This document shows, one piece after another, positions 17,301 through 23,923 of a stretch of 64,000 nt of DNA. Every line of letters begins with the position of its first letter. Positions within the stretch are counted from its first letter, which is position 1. The position numbers and the translations under genes were made by a program. The notes under the pieces are model-generated. The model saw only the letters and a list, made by a program, of their open reading frames with translations. It ran no database searches and had not been told where the DNA came from. The stretch comes from JANNYA01 sp031422315 (GTDB taxonomy: Bacteria > Pseudomonadota > Gammaproteobacteria > Xanthomonadales > SZUA-5), in contig JANOQN010000042.1 of the NCBI GenBank assembly GCA_031422315.1, positions 1-64,000 on the forward strand, read 5' to 3'.

Positions 17301-18709
17301 GGCGCGTGTTGCACCAGTGATTTGAGTGCGGCGTATTGTTCGAGCTCAACGCGCAGCGTTTGTACCAGCTCGGCGCGCGGCACTTCAAATTGCTCTTGCT
17401 TGCGCAGATCTTTGACCATCACGACGTTTTTCGTCTGCTCATCGGAGCCCATAATCAGCGCAAAGTGAATGCCAGAATTGCCGGCATATTTCAGCTGTTT
17501 GCCGAGCTTGGCGGGTTCTAAGTGCAGCTCAGTATTGATGCCGGCTTGCCGCAGCAAACTCGCCAGCGCTAAGTACTCGGGCATTAGCGCAGCATCCATT
17601 TGCGTCACGATCACCTGCACGGTGGATTCGGAAACCCCAATCAGCCCGGCTTCGCACAGCTGCCAGAACAGCCGGGTAACGCCGATGGAAATACCCACAC
17701 CCGGCAGTTTGCTTTTCGTGTAGTGGCTGGCCAGATTTTCATAGCGCCCGCCCGAACATACGCTGCCGATATCGGCGTGCTCGGTTAGGATCGTCTCAAA
17801 CACGGTGCCGGTGTAGTAATCCAGCCCGCGCGCAATGGAAAAATTCAGCGCGTAATTGGCCTCCGGCACGCCCATGGCGGCAATCGCGCTCAGCACTTCG
17901 CGCAGTTCCGCAATGCCCGCTTCAAGCTCAACATTGCTGCCGCGAACTAGCAGCGCATCCAGCATTGCTAAGGCCTGCGCGTGGCTGCTGGAGCGCTGCT
18001 CGGTGAACGCCAAAATGTCAGTGACGATGGCTTCACTGACGCCAAAATCCGCACCGGTTAAGGTTGCGCGCACCGCCGCCGGGCCGCGTTTGTCGAGCTT
18101 ATCGACTTCGCGCAGCACCAACGCCTGTTGCTCAGTTTCAGCGATGCCAATCAGCGTAAAGAACCCGCGCAGCAGGCGCCTATTATTGAACTGCACGGTA
18201 AACGGGCCGACCTTTAATTCCTTAAACACGCCAACAATCACCGCCACAATTTCCGCATCAAACTGGACTGAGAGCGTGTCCTTACCGATCACATCCACAT
18301 CCGCCTGATAGAACTCGCGAAAGCGACCGCGCTGCTGGCGCTCACCGCGATACACGCGCTGAATTTGATAGCGGCGAAATGGAAAGCTCAAGTCGTGCTC
18401 GTGCTCCGCCACGTAGCGCGCCAGCGGCACAGTCAAATCGAAGCGCAGCGCCAGCTTGGCATCAGCATCTTTTTCAATCGCACCGGTCGACTGCGCAAAA
18501 TACACCTGACGCTCAGTTTCACCGCCCGATTTAGTTAACAGCACTTCGGCCAGCTCAAACACCGGCGTTTCCACCGGCAAAAAGCCAAAGCGCTCATAGT
18601 TGCGGCGAATCACATCCAGCATACGCTGAAAGCTAATCTGCTCCAGCGGCAACAGCTCTAGCGTGCCTGCCGGTGTTCTTGCCTTAGTAATATTTTGGGT
18701 TAAAGCCAT
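17297..18709 (-). CDS. hisS: Histidyl-tRNA synthetase
   Basis: A class II aminoacyl-tRNA synthetase of 470 aa. Motif 2 lies at 111-135 (FRRYQIQRVYRGERQQRGRF), the His-binding ARGLDYYTGT at 293-302, and a C-terminal anticodon-binding domain follows. It is somewhat longer than the typical bacterial enzyme (about 420-430 aa). A clear AGGGGAA ribosome site precedes the ATG. The stop overlaps the start of a histidine ammonia-lyase gene, an unusual pairing of histidine use and histidine destruction. Confidence 0.96.
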   Translation of the reverse strand: MALTQNITKARTPAGTLELLPLEQISFQRMLDVIRRNYERFGFLPVETPVFELAEVLLTKSGGETERQVYFAQSTGAIEKDADAKLALRFDLTVPLARYVAEHEHDLSFPFRRYQIQRVYRGERQQRGRFREFYQADVDVIGKDTLSVQFDAEIVAVIVGVFKELKVGPFTVQFNNRRLLRGFFTLIGIAETEQQALVLREVDKLDKRGPAAVRATLTGADFGVSEAIVTDILAFTEQRSSSHAQALAMLDALLVRGSNVELEAGIAELREVLSAIAAMGVPEANYALNFSIARGLDYYTGTVFETILTEHADIGSVCSGGRYENLASHYTKSKLPGVGISIGVTRLFWQLCEAGLIGVSESTVQVIVTQMDAALMPEYLALASLLRQAGINTELHLEPAKLGKQLKYAGNSGIHFALIMGSDEQTKNVVMVKDLRKQEQFEVPRAELVQTLRVELEQYAALKSLVQHAP

Positions 18710-18869
18710 GGTGTTCCCCTACGCATTTCACTCGATGCGCGCAGTTTAGGCAAACTGAGGTGAGCTTTGGGGGTTTTCGTGCTTTGACGGAAGCAAAATT
18801 AGGAAATCGCACGCCGCCCATATCTTAAACGCTCCAACTGGCTACTTCACTTTCGCAACGCGGCATCAG

Positions 18870-19050
18870 GTGATAGCCCACGGCAACGCCTTGGGGCCGA
18901 TTAATAACCTCATCATAAGCCCTGAAAAGGCGCAACAATACCTTCCGGATTTGACTGGTTTCGTCCTTTCAGGACATACCAAAATTCTCGTGCTCGGCTC
19001 CCAGGGCGCTGCCCTGGGCTATTTCATTACGCCCCATTGGGGCTTGGTCT
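18870..19050 (+). repeat. Multi-hairpin repeat element in a 500-bp gene-free region
   Basis: The stretch between hisS and the PIN gene (18710-19208) holds no convincing gene. Its core has consecutive short hairpins with tiny loops: GTCCT-TTC-AGGAC (18963-18975), CCCAGGGC-GCT-GCCCTGGG (19000-19018) and GCCCC-ATT-GGGGC (19031-19043), preceded by weaker ones near 18888 and 18919. One frame reads GNALG...ISPEKAQQY...GAALGYFITPHWG, a translation I recall from spurious ORFs over a dispersed repeat found in several phyla; this recollection needs a search. It lies at the distal end of the cassette array. Confidence 0.55.
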
Positions 19051-19208
19051 AAGGGCGTTAAGAAGGTTGATGAGTTCACATCAGCCTGAGTCTCTGCAGA
19101 TGAAGTCAACTACAGAATGTCAACATCCGCGCTTCAAAATTCGCCTCATTGATCGGAATTCCTGAGCAAGAATTCAAGCCTTCAATGAGCACTGATTTTA
19201 AAGGTGGT

Positions 19209-19859
19209 TCACCAAAACGGCTTGATAAGAAGACCATTAGTCTGTCGATGCAAATCGTCATAATAGCTTTGAACTGCTTCAGTGCAGCTGTCGTGATTGG
19301 ACGTTGTGTTCTCACTCAATACAATTCGAAGTGTTTTGTGCTGGAGAACAGAAAAAAACGCTTCTCGAAGATCACAAGCTTGAGTTTTCGCCAACAGTAT
19401 TAAGAGCGCGGCTTCTAGAGGAACGATCTTTCCTTTTAAAGCATCAATGCATGAATATGCGGTCGATCCTGCAAGAGCAATCACAGCACGCTTGTCACCT
19501 GTGACTAGCAAACTTGACGGTTGCGAAGCGGCGAGAGCCATCAGCTGGGCCTCCCCTTCGTCGATAAAATCCATAGAGTTCAAATCGTGCAACAGATCGA
19601 GGTCTGCTGGGGGTTCAGCCGCTAAAATCGTTGCGACGATCGGTTCGACTTTTAGCAATACTTCCTGCCCAAATTGATCACGAAAACTCTTGCTTTTTCG
19701 TATTTGGTGCGGCGCGGCAGACAATCGGCGCAATTGACTGCTGGCATATCCCAGGCTCGATGCCACGTGTCCAAGAAAGCCAGAAGCAGCCAGTAGCACA
19801 AGGACGTCGGTGTCAATCAACAGCAAACCCGGCCGATTGGTCGACAATACGTTTTTCAA
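19209..19859 (-). CDS. PIN-domain protein, probable toxin or effector nuclease
   Basis: A 216-aa protein whose N-terminus LLLIDTDVLVLLAASG holds the first PIN acidic residues (D16, D18). A second acidic cluster DEGEAQLMALAA and the strand LLVTGDKRAVIALAG follow as in PIN nucleases. Its ATG overlaps the stop of the ImmA/IrrE gene by 4 bp. PIN proteins paired with ImmA/IrrE-type metalloproteases form a toxin-antitoxin-like or defence module in other bacteria. It resembles, but is not clearly, the DUF4411 type. Target RNA unknown. Confidence 0.75.
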   Translation of the reverse strand: MKNVLSTNRPGLLLIDTDVLVLLAASGFLGHVASSLGYASSQLRRLSAAPHQIRKSKSFRDQFGQEVLLKVEPIVATILAAEPPADLDLLHDLNSMDFIDEGEAQLMALAASQPSSLLVTGDKRAVIALAGSTAYSCIDALKGKIVPLEAALLILLAKTQACDLREAFFSVLQHKTLRIVLSENTTSNHDSCTEAVQSYYDDLHRQTNGLLIKPFW

Positions 19860-20890
19860 GCGTCAGCGTTTTCTGGCAGCGTCATGCCGTAAATCTGTGT
19901 CGTGATAGCCAGGCTGCGCTGGATACTCTCCGGGACGTCGTCCAACGCGACATGCTTGCGGAACGCCCTGGCTATTAACTGAGCGGCGCCGCTAACGTTT
20001 ACTTCCAATATTTTAAGTGCTGCTTGTGCCATTGGAATGCACTTTTGAGAATAGCCGTAAATCAATGCGACTGTGCCGGGGTCAACGTGATTCAGTACCC
20101 CGTATTTCCGCGCCGCCCCTGCAAGCTCTAAACCAGACGAGATTTTCCCAGAAAACTTTGGTTCCGGATTACCAGTAAGTACTTGAAACGCGTACTGATT
20201 GGCCTCGATCTCATCAGAATCGTTGTCAATGACGCTTTCCAGCTTAATATCGATAAGGGGTTGATCGCCTGGTTTCACATGTTCACGCATAATGTGTCCC
20301 AACTCATGGGCGAGGTGGAAAGCTAGCCACGCTGGACTGCTTCTACCGGAGCAAAGAACGATTACAGGTCGTTCGCCAATAAACGTTGCAAGTCCTTCGA
20401 TTTTTTTGGCTTTGGAAACGCTTGGCAGACGCGTTACATGCACCACACCAATTCCATGCTGCCAACAATAGTCTAACAAATTACCTAGATTAGGAACCGA
20501 ACTGGTAGGGTGACTTAGCAGCTGGGCTCGAACTTCCAAGGCACTGCGCATTCCTGTAAAAGGTAAGGACTTTTGCATTAGGCTTGCCGTCATTCGTGCG
20601 GCGTGCAGTGCAGCAGTGACTGCGCCCAATACATCATTCGGCGTTTCCGCCCTACCGCGTTTGAGACGTACATTTCCAATCTGCAGTGGCACGGTGTTTT
20701 CATTGATAACGTCGTGTAGACGTACGCCTAAATACTTCGCCACGCTCATCTGAGCTGTCAACCGATTGGAGGAATTCTCAAACAGCGCGTCATCCCACCA
20801 ATCTGGAAGCATGGCTTCGCGAACATAGCGCTGCTCAAAGCCCTGTTTTTTCAGGTGCGCGTAGAATGGTTGTATAGCTGCGATTGGCAT
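19856..20890 (-). CDS. ImmA/IrrE-family metalloprotease with N-terminal DNA-binding-like domain
   Basis: 344 aa from the ATG at 20890, which has a GGGAG sequence upstream. A longer frame from 21028 is possible but has no ribosome site. The N-terminal 60 residues (FEQRYVREAMLPDWWDD..., VAKYLGVRLHDVI) look like a degenerate XRE/HTH region. The C-terminal half is the DUF955 peptidase with zinc motif HELGH at 195-199 and a downstream SDEIEANQYAFQVL helix supplying the third ligand. Such proteins cleave repressors or act as antitoxins. It is translationally coupled to the PIN gene and appears to be a two-gene cassette. Confidence 0.85.
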   Translation of the reverse strand: MPIAAIQPFYAHLKKQGFEQRYVREAMLPDWWDDALFENSSNRLTAQMSVAKYLGVRLHDVINENTVPLQIGNVRLKRGRAETPNDVLGAVTAALHAARMTASLMQKSLPFTGMRSALEVRAQLLSHPTSSVPNLGNLLDYCWQHGIGVVHVTRLPSVSKAKKIEGLATFIGERPVIVLCSGRSSPAWLAFHLAHELGHIMREHVKPGDQPLIDIKLESVIDNDSDEIEANQYAFQVLTGNPEPKFSGKISSGLELAGAARKYGVLNHVDPGTVALIYGYSQKCIPMAQAALKILEVNVSGAAQLIARAFRKHVALDDVPESIQRSLAITTQIYGMTLPENADA

Positions 20891-21047
20891 AAATGCGGCG
20901 CTTTGCTCCCTCGGCTTATTTGTCCAGTGTGTTAGTTTACTGAGATTACTTGGCCTCAATACATATTTCGTGACGCGTTGTCGGTCACTCAATAAATTCA
21001 AGTAAACGACCGTTAGTTTGGCATACAACTGGCGTAGTTTTCATACT

Positions 21048-21069
21048 AGTCTGGCAAATGAGCCAGACT
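21048..21069. repeat. Perfect 8-bp hairpin upstream of the ImmA/IrrE gene
   Basis: AGTCTGGC (21048-21055) and GCCAGACT (21062-21069) flank a 6-nt loop. It lies between the third attC-like repeat and the metalloprotease gene. It may be an operator for the HTH-like domain of that protein or part of a cassette-boundary structure. No T-run on either strand argues against a classical terminator. Confidence 0.45.
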
Positions 21070-21118
21070 CAGCTGCGAAGCGATTTACTAATTGTAGCCA
21101 CTACTGCTATCCACTTTC

Positions 21119-21182
21119 AGCTGACATGCAGCCCGAAAGCCATGATAGCGCGATACTGCCGCATGGTCGGCTGGAACTTTTA
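21119..21182 (-). repeat. attC-like cassette-boundary repeat, copy 3
   Basis: Arms CAGCTGAC (21119-21126) and GTCGGCTG (21166-21173) pair over 8 bp with one G-U, and inner arms TGCAGC/GCCGCA pair over five of six. The interior shares GCAGCCCGA and GCGCGATA with the other two copies. It follows the 46-aa gene in the direction of the cassettes. Paired arms separated by small unpaired spacers are typical of attC hairpins; a canonical GTTRRRY core was not found here. Confidence 0.6.
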
Positions 21183-21313
21183 CTTGCACGGCAAAAGCGA
21201 CAGCTTACTAGCCTGTCGACTTTAGATACAATGAAAGCACACAGTATTCTGAGACTAAAGATGCTTTTGATGCTACCCGGTTCACAAATTAATGTGTGTC
21301 GCTTGTCACCCAG

Positions 21314-21454
21314 CTACTTTGAGTTCGTTTTCAGCTCCGCAATTTCGCGTTGTTGCTTCTCGACCGTCTGTTTAAGCGTGTCGACATCTGTCCGAAGCAG
21401 CTTAAATTGTGCAAGCAAATTATCTAAATTATTACCATTTATGATGACGGACAT
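21314..21454 (-). CDS. 46-aa coiled-coil cassette protein
   Basis: MSVIINGNNLDNLLAQFKLL followed by heptad-like RTDVDTLKQTVEKQQREIAELK. An AAGGAA ribosome site lies 9 nt before the ATG. The whole protein after residue 10 is predicted helix with leucine/valine heptads, suggesting a small oligomeric or partner-binding protein. It sits alone between two attC-like repeats, so it behaves as its own gene cassette. Family unknown. Confidence 0.6.
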   Translation of the reverse strand: MSVIINGNNLDNLLAQFKLLRTDVDTLKQTVEKQQREIAELKTNSK

Positions 21455-21525
21455 GGGCTATTTCCTTCCATTTGGTGAGTCTGAAGCTAGTTTACATTCT
21501 CACCTGCCATTTGCGCGACAAAAAC

Positions 21526-21600
21526 CAGCCGACTTGCGGCCCGAAGACCGATGGTAGCGCGATACCGCGCAATGCCGCATTGTCGGCTGAAATTTTTAAC
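21526..21600 (-). repeat. attC-like cassette-boundary repeat, copy 2 (best conserved)
   Basis: Outer arms CAGCCGAC (21526-21533) and GTCGGCTG (21582-21589) pair perfectly over 8 bp. Inner arms TGCGGC (21535-21540) and GCCGCA (21574-21579) add 6 bp, leaving a 1x2 spacer. The CAGCCGAC arm resembles the L box of class 1 integron attC sites. The repeat begins at the stop codon of the GNAT gene, as an attC should. The edge GTTAAAA on the minus strand fits GTTRRRY in six of seven positions but is on the opposite side from the canonical R' site. Confidence 0.65.
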
Positions 21601-22061
21601 TAGCCAACCACGCGGTAAACCATGGGAGTGGCCAGAATGCCGTGTGACTGGTAAACAGGGCCGGTCTTTACGAAACCAAAGCGCTCATAGACAGCAAACG
21701 CAAAACTGGACGAATTAACGGTAATTTCTCCTACGCCCCGCGCCTTTGCCCATGAAAGCGCATGCGCCCATAAAGCACGACCGACGCCGGTGCGATACCA
21801 ATCGGCGCATGTGAAAAGGTTATACAGATGGCTTTCGCCCCGAAGCGCACATACGCCAGCAATGCGCCCGCAATCAGACTCCGCGACCCAGTAAAAATAT
21901 CCCGACGCGATTTTCTCAGCCACTTTTTCGTGGGTGGATGCCTCAACAAATAGCGCGAGGCCGTCTGCGGTAAAGTCAGCCGCAAGTTGCGATTTGACTG
22001 AGCCGATAACTAGCGTGCTGATTGCTTCCGCGTCTGCATTTGTGGCTGGTCGGATGTGCAT
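21600..22061 (-). CDS. GNAT-family N-acetyltransferase (gene cassette)
   Basis: A 153-aa single-domain acetyltransferase. IRPATNADAEAISTLV is the first strand-helix, NLFTCADWYRTGVGRALWAHALSWA the acetyl-CoA loop (motif A), and VNSSSFAFAVYERFGF the C-terminal motif. GNAT enzymes are among the most common integron cassette cargoes. The substrate is unknown. It is flanked on both sides by attC-like repeats, and the downstream one starts at its stop codon. Confidence 0.88.
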   Translation of the reverse strand: MHIRPATNADAEAISTLVIGSVKSQLAADFTADGLALFVEASTHEKVAEKIASGYFYWVAESDCGRIAGVCALRGESHLYNLFTCADWYRTGVGRALWAHALSWAKARGVGEITVNSSSFAFAVYERFGFVKTGPVYQSHGILATPMVYRVVG

Positions 22062-22087
22062 AGGTGAGTGACTTGTTCGCTAGTGTT

Positions 22088-22151
22088 AATTGTAGACTAG
22101 GTGCAGCCCGAGAGACTATGACGGCGCGATATCGCCGAATAGCGCAGGGTT
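22088..22151 (-). repeat. attC-like cassette-boundary repeat, copy 1 (degenerate)
   Basis: This copy shares GCAGCCCGA, GCGCGATA and a terminal ATTTTTAG with the other two. Outer AATTG (22088-22092) and CAATT (22137-22141) can pair, but the long CAGCCGAC arm has decayed. It lies between the first cassette gene and the GNAT gene, 56 bp after the stop of the former. Assignment rests on similarity to copies 2 and 3. Confidence 0.5.
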
Positions 22152-22206
22152 GGTTGCAATTTTTAGTTCGAGCGCTCAAACACCACCAACGTATGTATTG
22201 AAAGCC

Positions 22207-23148
22207 TCACGCACAGTGCTTCGGATCCACATCGTCCGGAATGTCGCAGACGAAACGATCGGTGTCCGAGCGCTCGAGTGATTCCAATGATCGCCAATCG
22301 ATTAGGTAGGCTCGTGCAACGCGGCCGTTCTGGATATACAAAAAACGCAGATCGAACATGCAATCGCATTCAGGATAAGTATTTGCGAGGTCTCGCGCGA
22401 TTGCGAGTGTATCGACAGTACGTGGATCTGGGTTCTTCGAGAAAACGCGAACAGTTGGAGAATACGGGCGCTTTTGGCCTAGGCTGGGCATGCCATGAAG
22501 CGGAGCGATGAGGTCAAATTCGTACCGAAGCGTACGCTCCTGGTGATGATCCATCGCCCAGCTTCCGTCAACATATCGCAACGTACTCACAATGCAACGC
22601 GCAAGGACTCTAAGTTGGGCCGCGTCAATCTGCACTGGGTTGCCAGTTATACCGCGCCTAGAGCTCGCGACCTCCAAGTTTCCGTCATTGGTTGCAAAGT
22701 GGCGGTCGTGAATGAGCGTACCGCGCAAGGGTTCGAGCGAAGTGTATAGGCCGATGAGACGCTCTCGCCACCAAGGCTTAGATTCGACAACGGTTGGGAA
22801 TTTCACGGTCGGTGTGAGTGCAGCGCGTTTCTCCTGAAAGCGAAAAGTTGTGGTTACTCCTCTCTTCACCAAAACCCATTCGATTAGCATGTCGATCAAT
22901 TTGAAAGTTGTGACAAATACGAGCGGTGCTCCCACCCTCAAAAAGTCTGGTCGCCAGTCTCCAATGTGGGCTCTGGCACGGCCAAAAGCGAAGAACATTG
23001 GTTCCCCGCTGATCGGGTAAATTACTGCGTCTCGCCGGTTGGGGAACAGCTCGTTTAAACTAATGTGATACACCGCCTCCAGAAACCAAGTCTCGTAAGC
23101 AACACGGTTGTTAAGTTCAGTCAATGAATTTGTGTCAAAAACCGTCAC
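22207..23148 (-). CDS. Uncharacterised 313-aa protein, first integron cassette
   Basis: The longest frame begins at an ATG at 23217, but the GTG at 23148 is preferred: TTGGAG lies 7 nt upstream and the region between contains a promoter-like sequence. The protein is soluble, without signal peptide, mixed alpha/beta, with a conserved-looking HDRHFATNDGNLEV motif in the middle and a Cys-containing C-terminal region (PECDCMFDLRFLYIQNG). I do not recognise the family. Its position next to attI makes it the most recently acquired, best-expressed cassette. Confidence 0.7.
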   Translation of the reverse strand: MTVFDTNSLTELNNRVAYETWFLEAVYHISLNELFPNRRDAVIYPISGEPMFFAFGRARAHIGDWRPDFLRVGAPLVFVTTFKLIDMLIEWVLVKRGVTTTFRFQEKRAALTPTVKFPTVVESKPWWRERLIGLYTSLEPLRGTLIHDRHFATNDGNLEVASSRRGITGNPVQIDAAQLRVLARCIVSTLRYVDGSWAMDHHQERTLRYEFDLIAPLHGMPSLGQKRPYSPTVRVFSKNPDPRTVDTLAIARDLANTYPECDCMFDLRFLYIQNGRVARAYLIDWRSLESLERSDTDRFVCDIPDDVDPKHCA

Positions 23149-23180
23149 TTGAAACTCCAACCTTGGATCAGACGGCGAGG

Positions 23181-23208
23181 AGTATCTTCTGGTTTTCGGC
23201 CAAGTCAA
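23181..23208 (-). promoter_or_regulatory. Candidate cassette promoter (Pc-like)
   Basis: On the minus strand TTGACT (-35, 23203-23208) and GATACT (-10, 23181-23186) are separated by 16 bp. Transcription would start near 23174 and read the GTG-initiated first cassette with its TTGGAG ribosome site, then the following cassettes. It lies inside the cassette leader rather than in the integrase gene. Confidence 0.5.
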
Positions 23209-23257
23209 GAAATTCAACGTGTAGCCAAATCACTAAATTGACGTATGTCATCAGACA

Positions 23258-23264
23258 GCCTAAC
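23258..23264 (-). other. GTTAGGC core, candidate attI insertion point
   Basis: On the minus strand this heptamer fits the integron core GTTRRRY exactly and equals the terminal core of class 1 attI. It lies 11 bp outside the integrase start codon, between the integrase and the first cassette, where attI is expected. A 7-mer can occur by chance, so the support is positional. Confidence 0.5.
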
Positions 23265-23274
23265 GTGAAACCAC

Positions 23275-23766
23275 ATGAAGCAAATCCCCAACCCAGCAAA
23301 ACTACTAGATCAAGTGTGCGCAAAATTGCAGACGCAGAAACCTGAGTTTGCGTACGGAAGGCACTTACGTCGGCTGGATTCAGCGTTTTATGTTGTTTCA
23401 TGGCGAGCAGAACCCGCAAGAAATGGGTGCGCTGGAAGTTGAATCGTTTTTGACTAACTTCGCGTAGGAAAGCCGCGCGCGAATGGGGCTGGCAATGGGT
23501 TTTTCCGACGAATCAGCTCGGTATTGATCCGCAAACGGGAAGCACACTTCGGCAGCATGTATTGCCGGAAACCGTGCAGCGCGCAGTGCGGGAATCGGCC
23601 AAGCGCGCGCGCATCACCAAACTCTGCACGCCGCAGGTATTGCGGCATTCGTTTGCCGCGCACCTGCTGGAGGTTGGGCCACAAGCAAGTGAGCACGACG
23701 ATGGTTTACTTGCAGGTGCTAAGCCAAGCCAATAAAGCGCTGCGCAGCCCTTTGGATGTGCTTTGA
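23275..23766 (+). pseudogene. intI: Integron integrase IntI, inactivated
   Basis: Pieces of a tyrosine recombinase of the integron-integrase type lie in different frames: an N-terminal PAKLLDQVCAKLQTQKPE, then shifted SLRTEGTYVGWIQRFMLFHG, a TAG near 23466, then after a deletion of about 160 codons REWGWQWVFP...IDPQTGS, TPQVLRHSFAAHLLE, and finally HKQVSTTMVYLQVL...ALRSPLDVL ending in TGA at 23766. The last segment is the diagnostic IntI C-terminus. The first catalytic Arg is deleted, the His of the HxxR box is Gln, and about 10 residues before the GHK motif are missing. It is divergent from the cassettes, the classical integron arrangement. Confidence 0.85.
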
Positions 23767-23923
23767 GTAGTGTTGAAAAATTGCGAGGCACTACGCTGTC
23801 CACCAACCACCACCTCTGAATTCGATTGCATCACCAAATCCGCGGTTAGCTTAGCCGCTTGATAGCTAACTCGAAGCCCCATGCGGCACACTCGAATCTT
23901 CTTTAGCTTCAAGGCAGCAATCC

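Noticed and set aside
18870..19052. 60-codon ORF over the hairpin element
   Set aside because: The frame is a by-product of the repeated hairpin sequence; no ribosome site and no protein-like composition.
21018..21557. 179-codon open frame on the plus strand
   Set aside because: It runs through two attC-like repeats and over the reverse complement of the 46-aa gene, has low-complexity Ser/Cys content and no ribosome site.
21526..22151. Canonical integron attC core sites (GTTRRRY with RYYYAAC)
   Set aside because: No perfect pair of cores could be found at the repeats, so they are called attC-like on structure and position only.
22207..23217. ATG at 23217 as start of the first cassette protein
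   Set aside because: No ribosome site, and the 23 extra codons contain the promoter-like sequence; the GTG at 23148 has a well-spaced TTGGAG.
18700..23900. Prophage or transposon explanation for the island
   Set aside because: No phage structural genes, no intact transposase and no terminal inverted repeats were seen; the recombinase remnant has integron-type, not phage-type, sequence.
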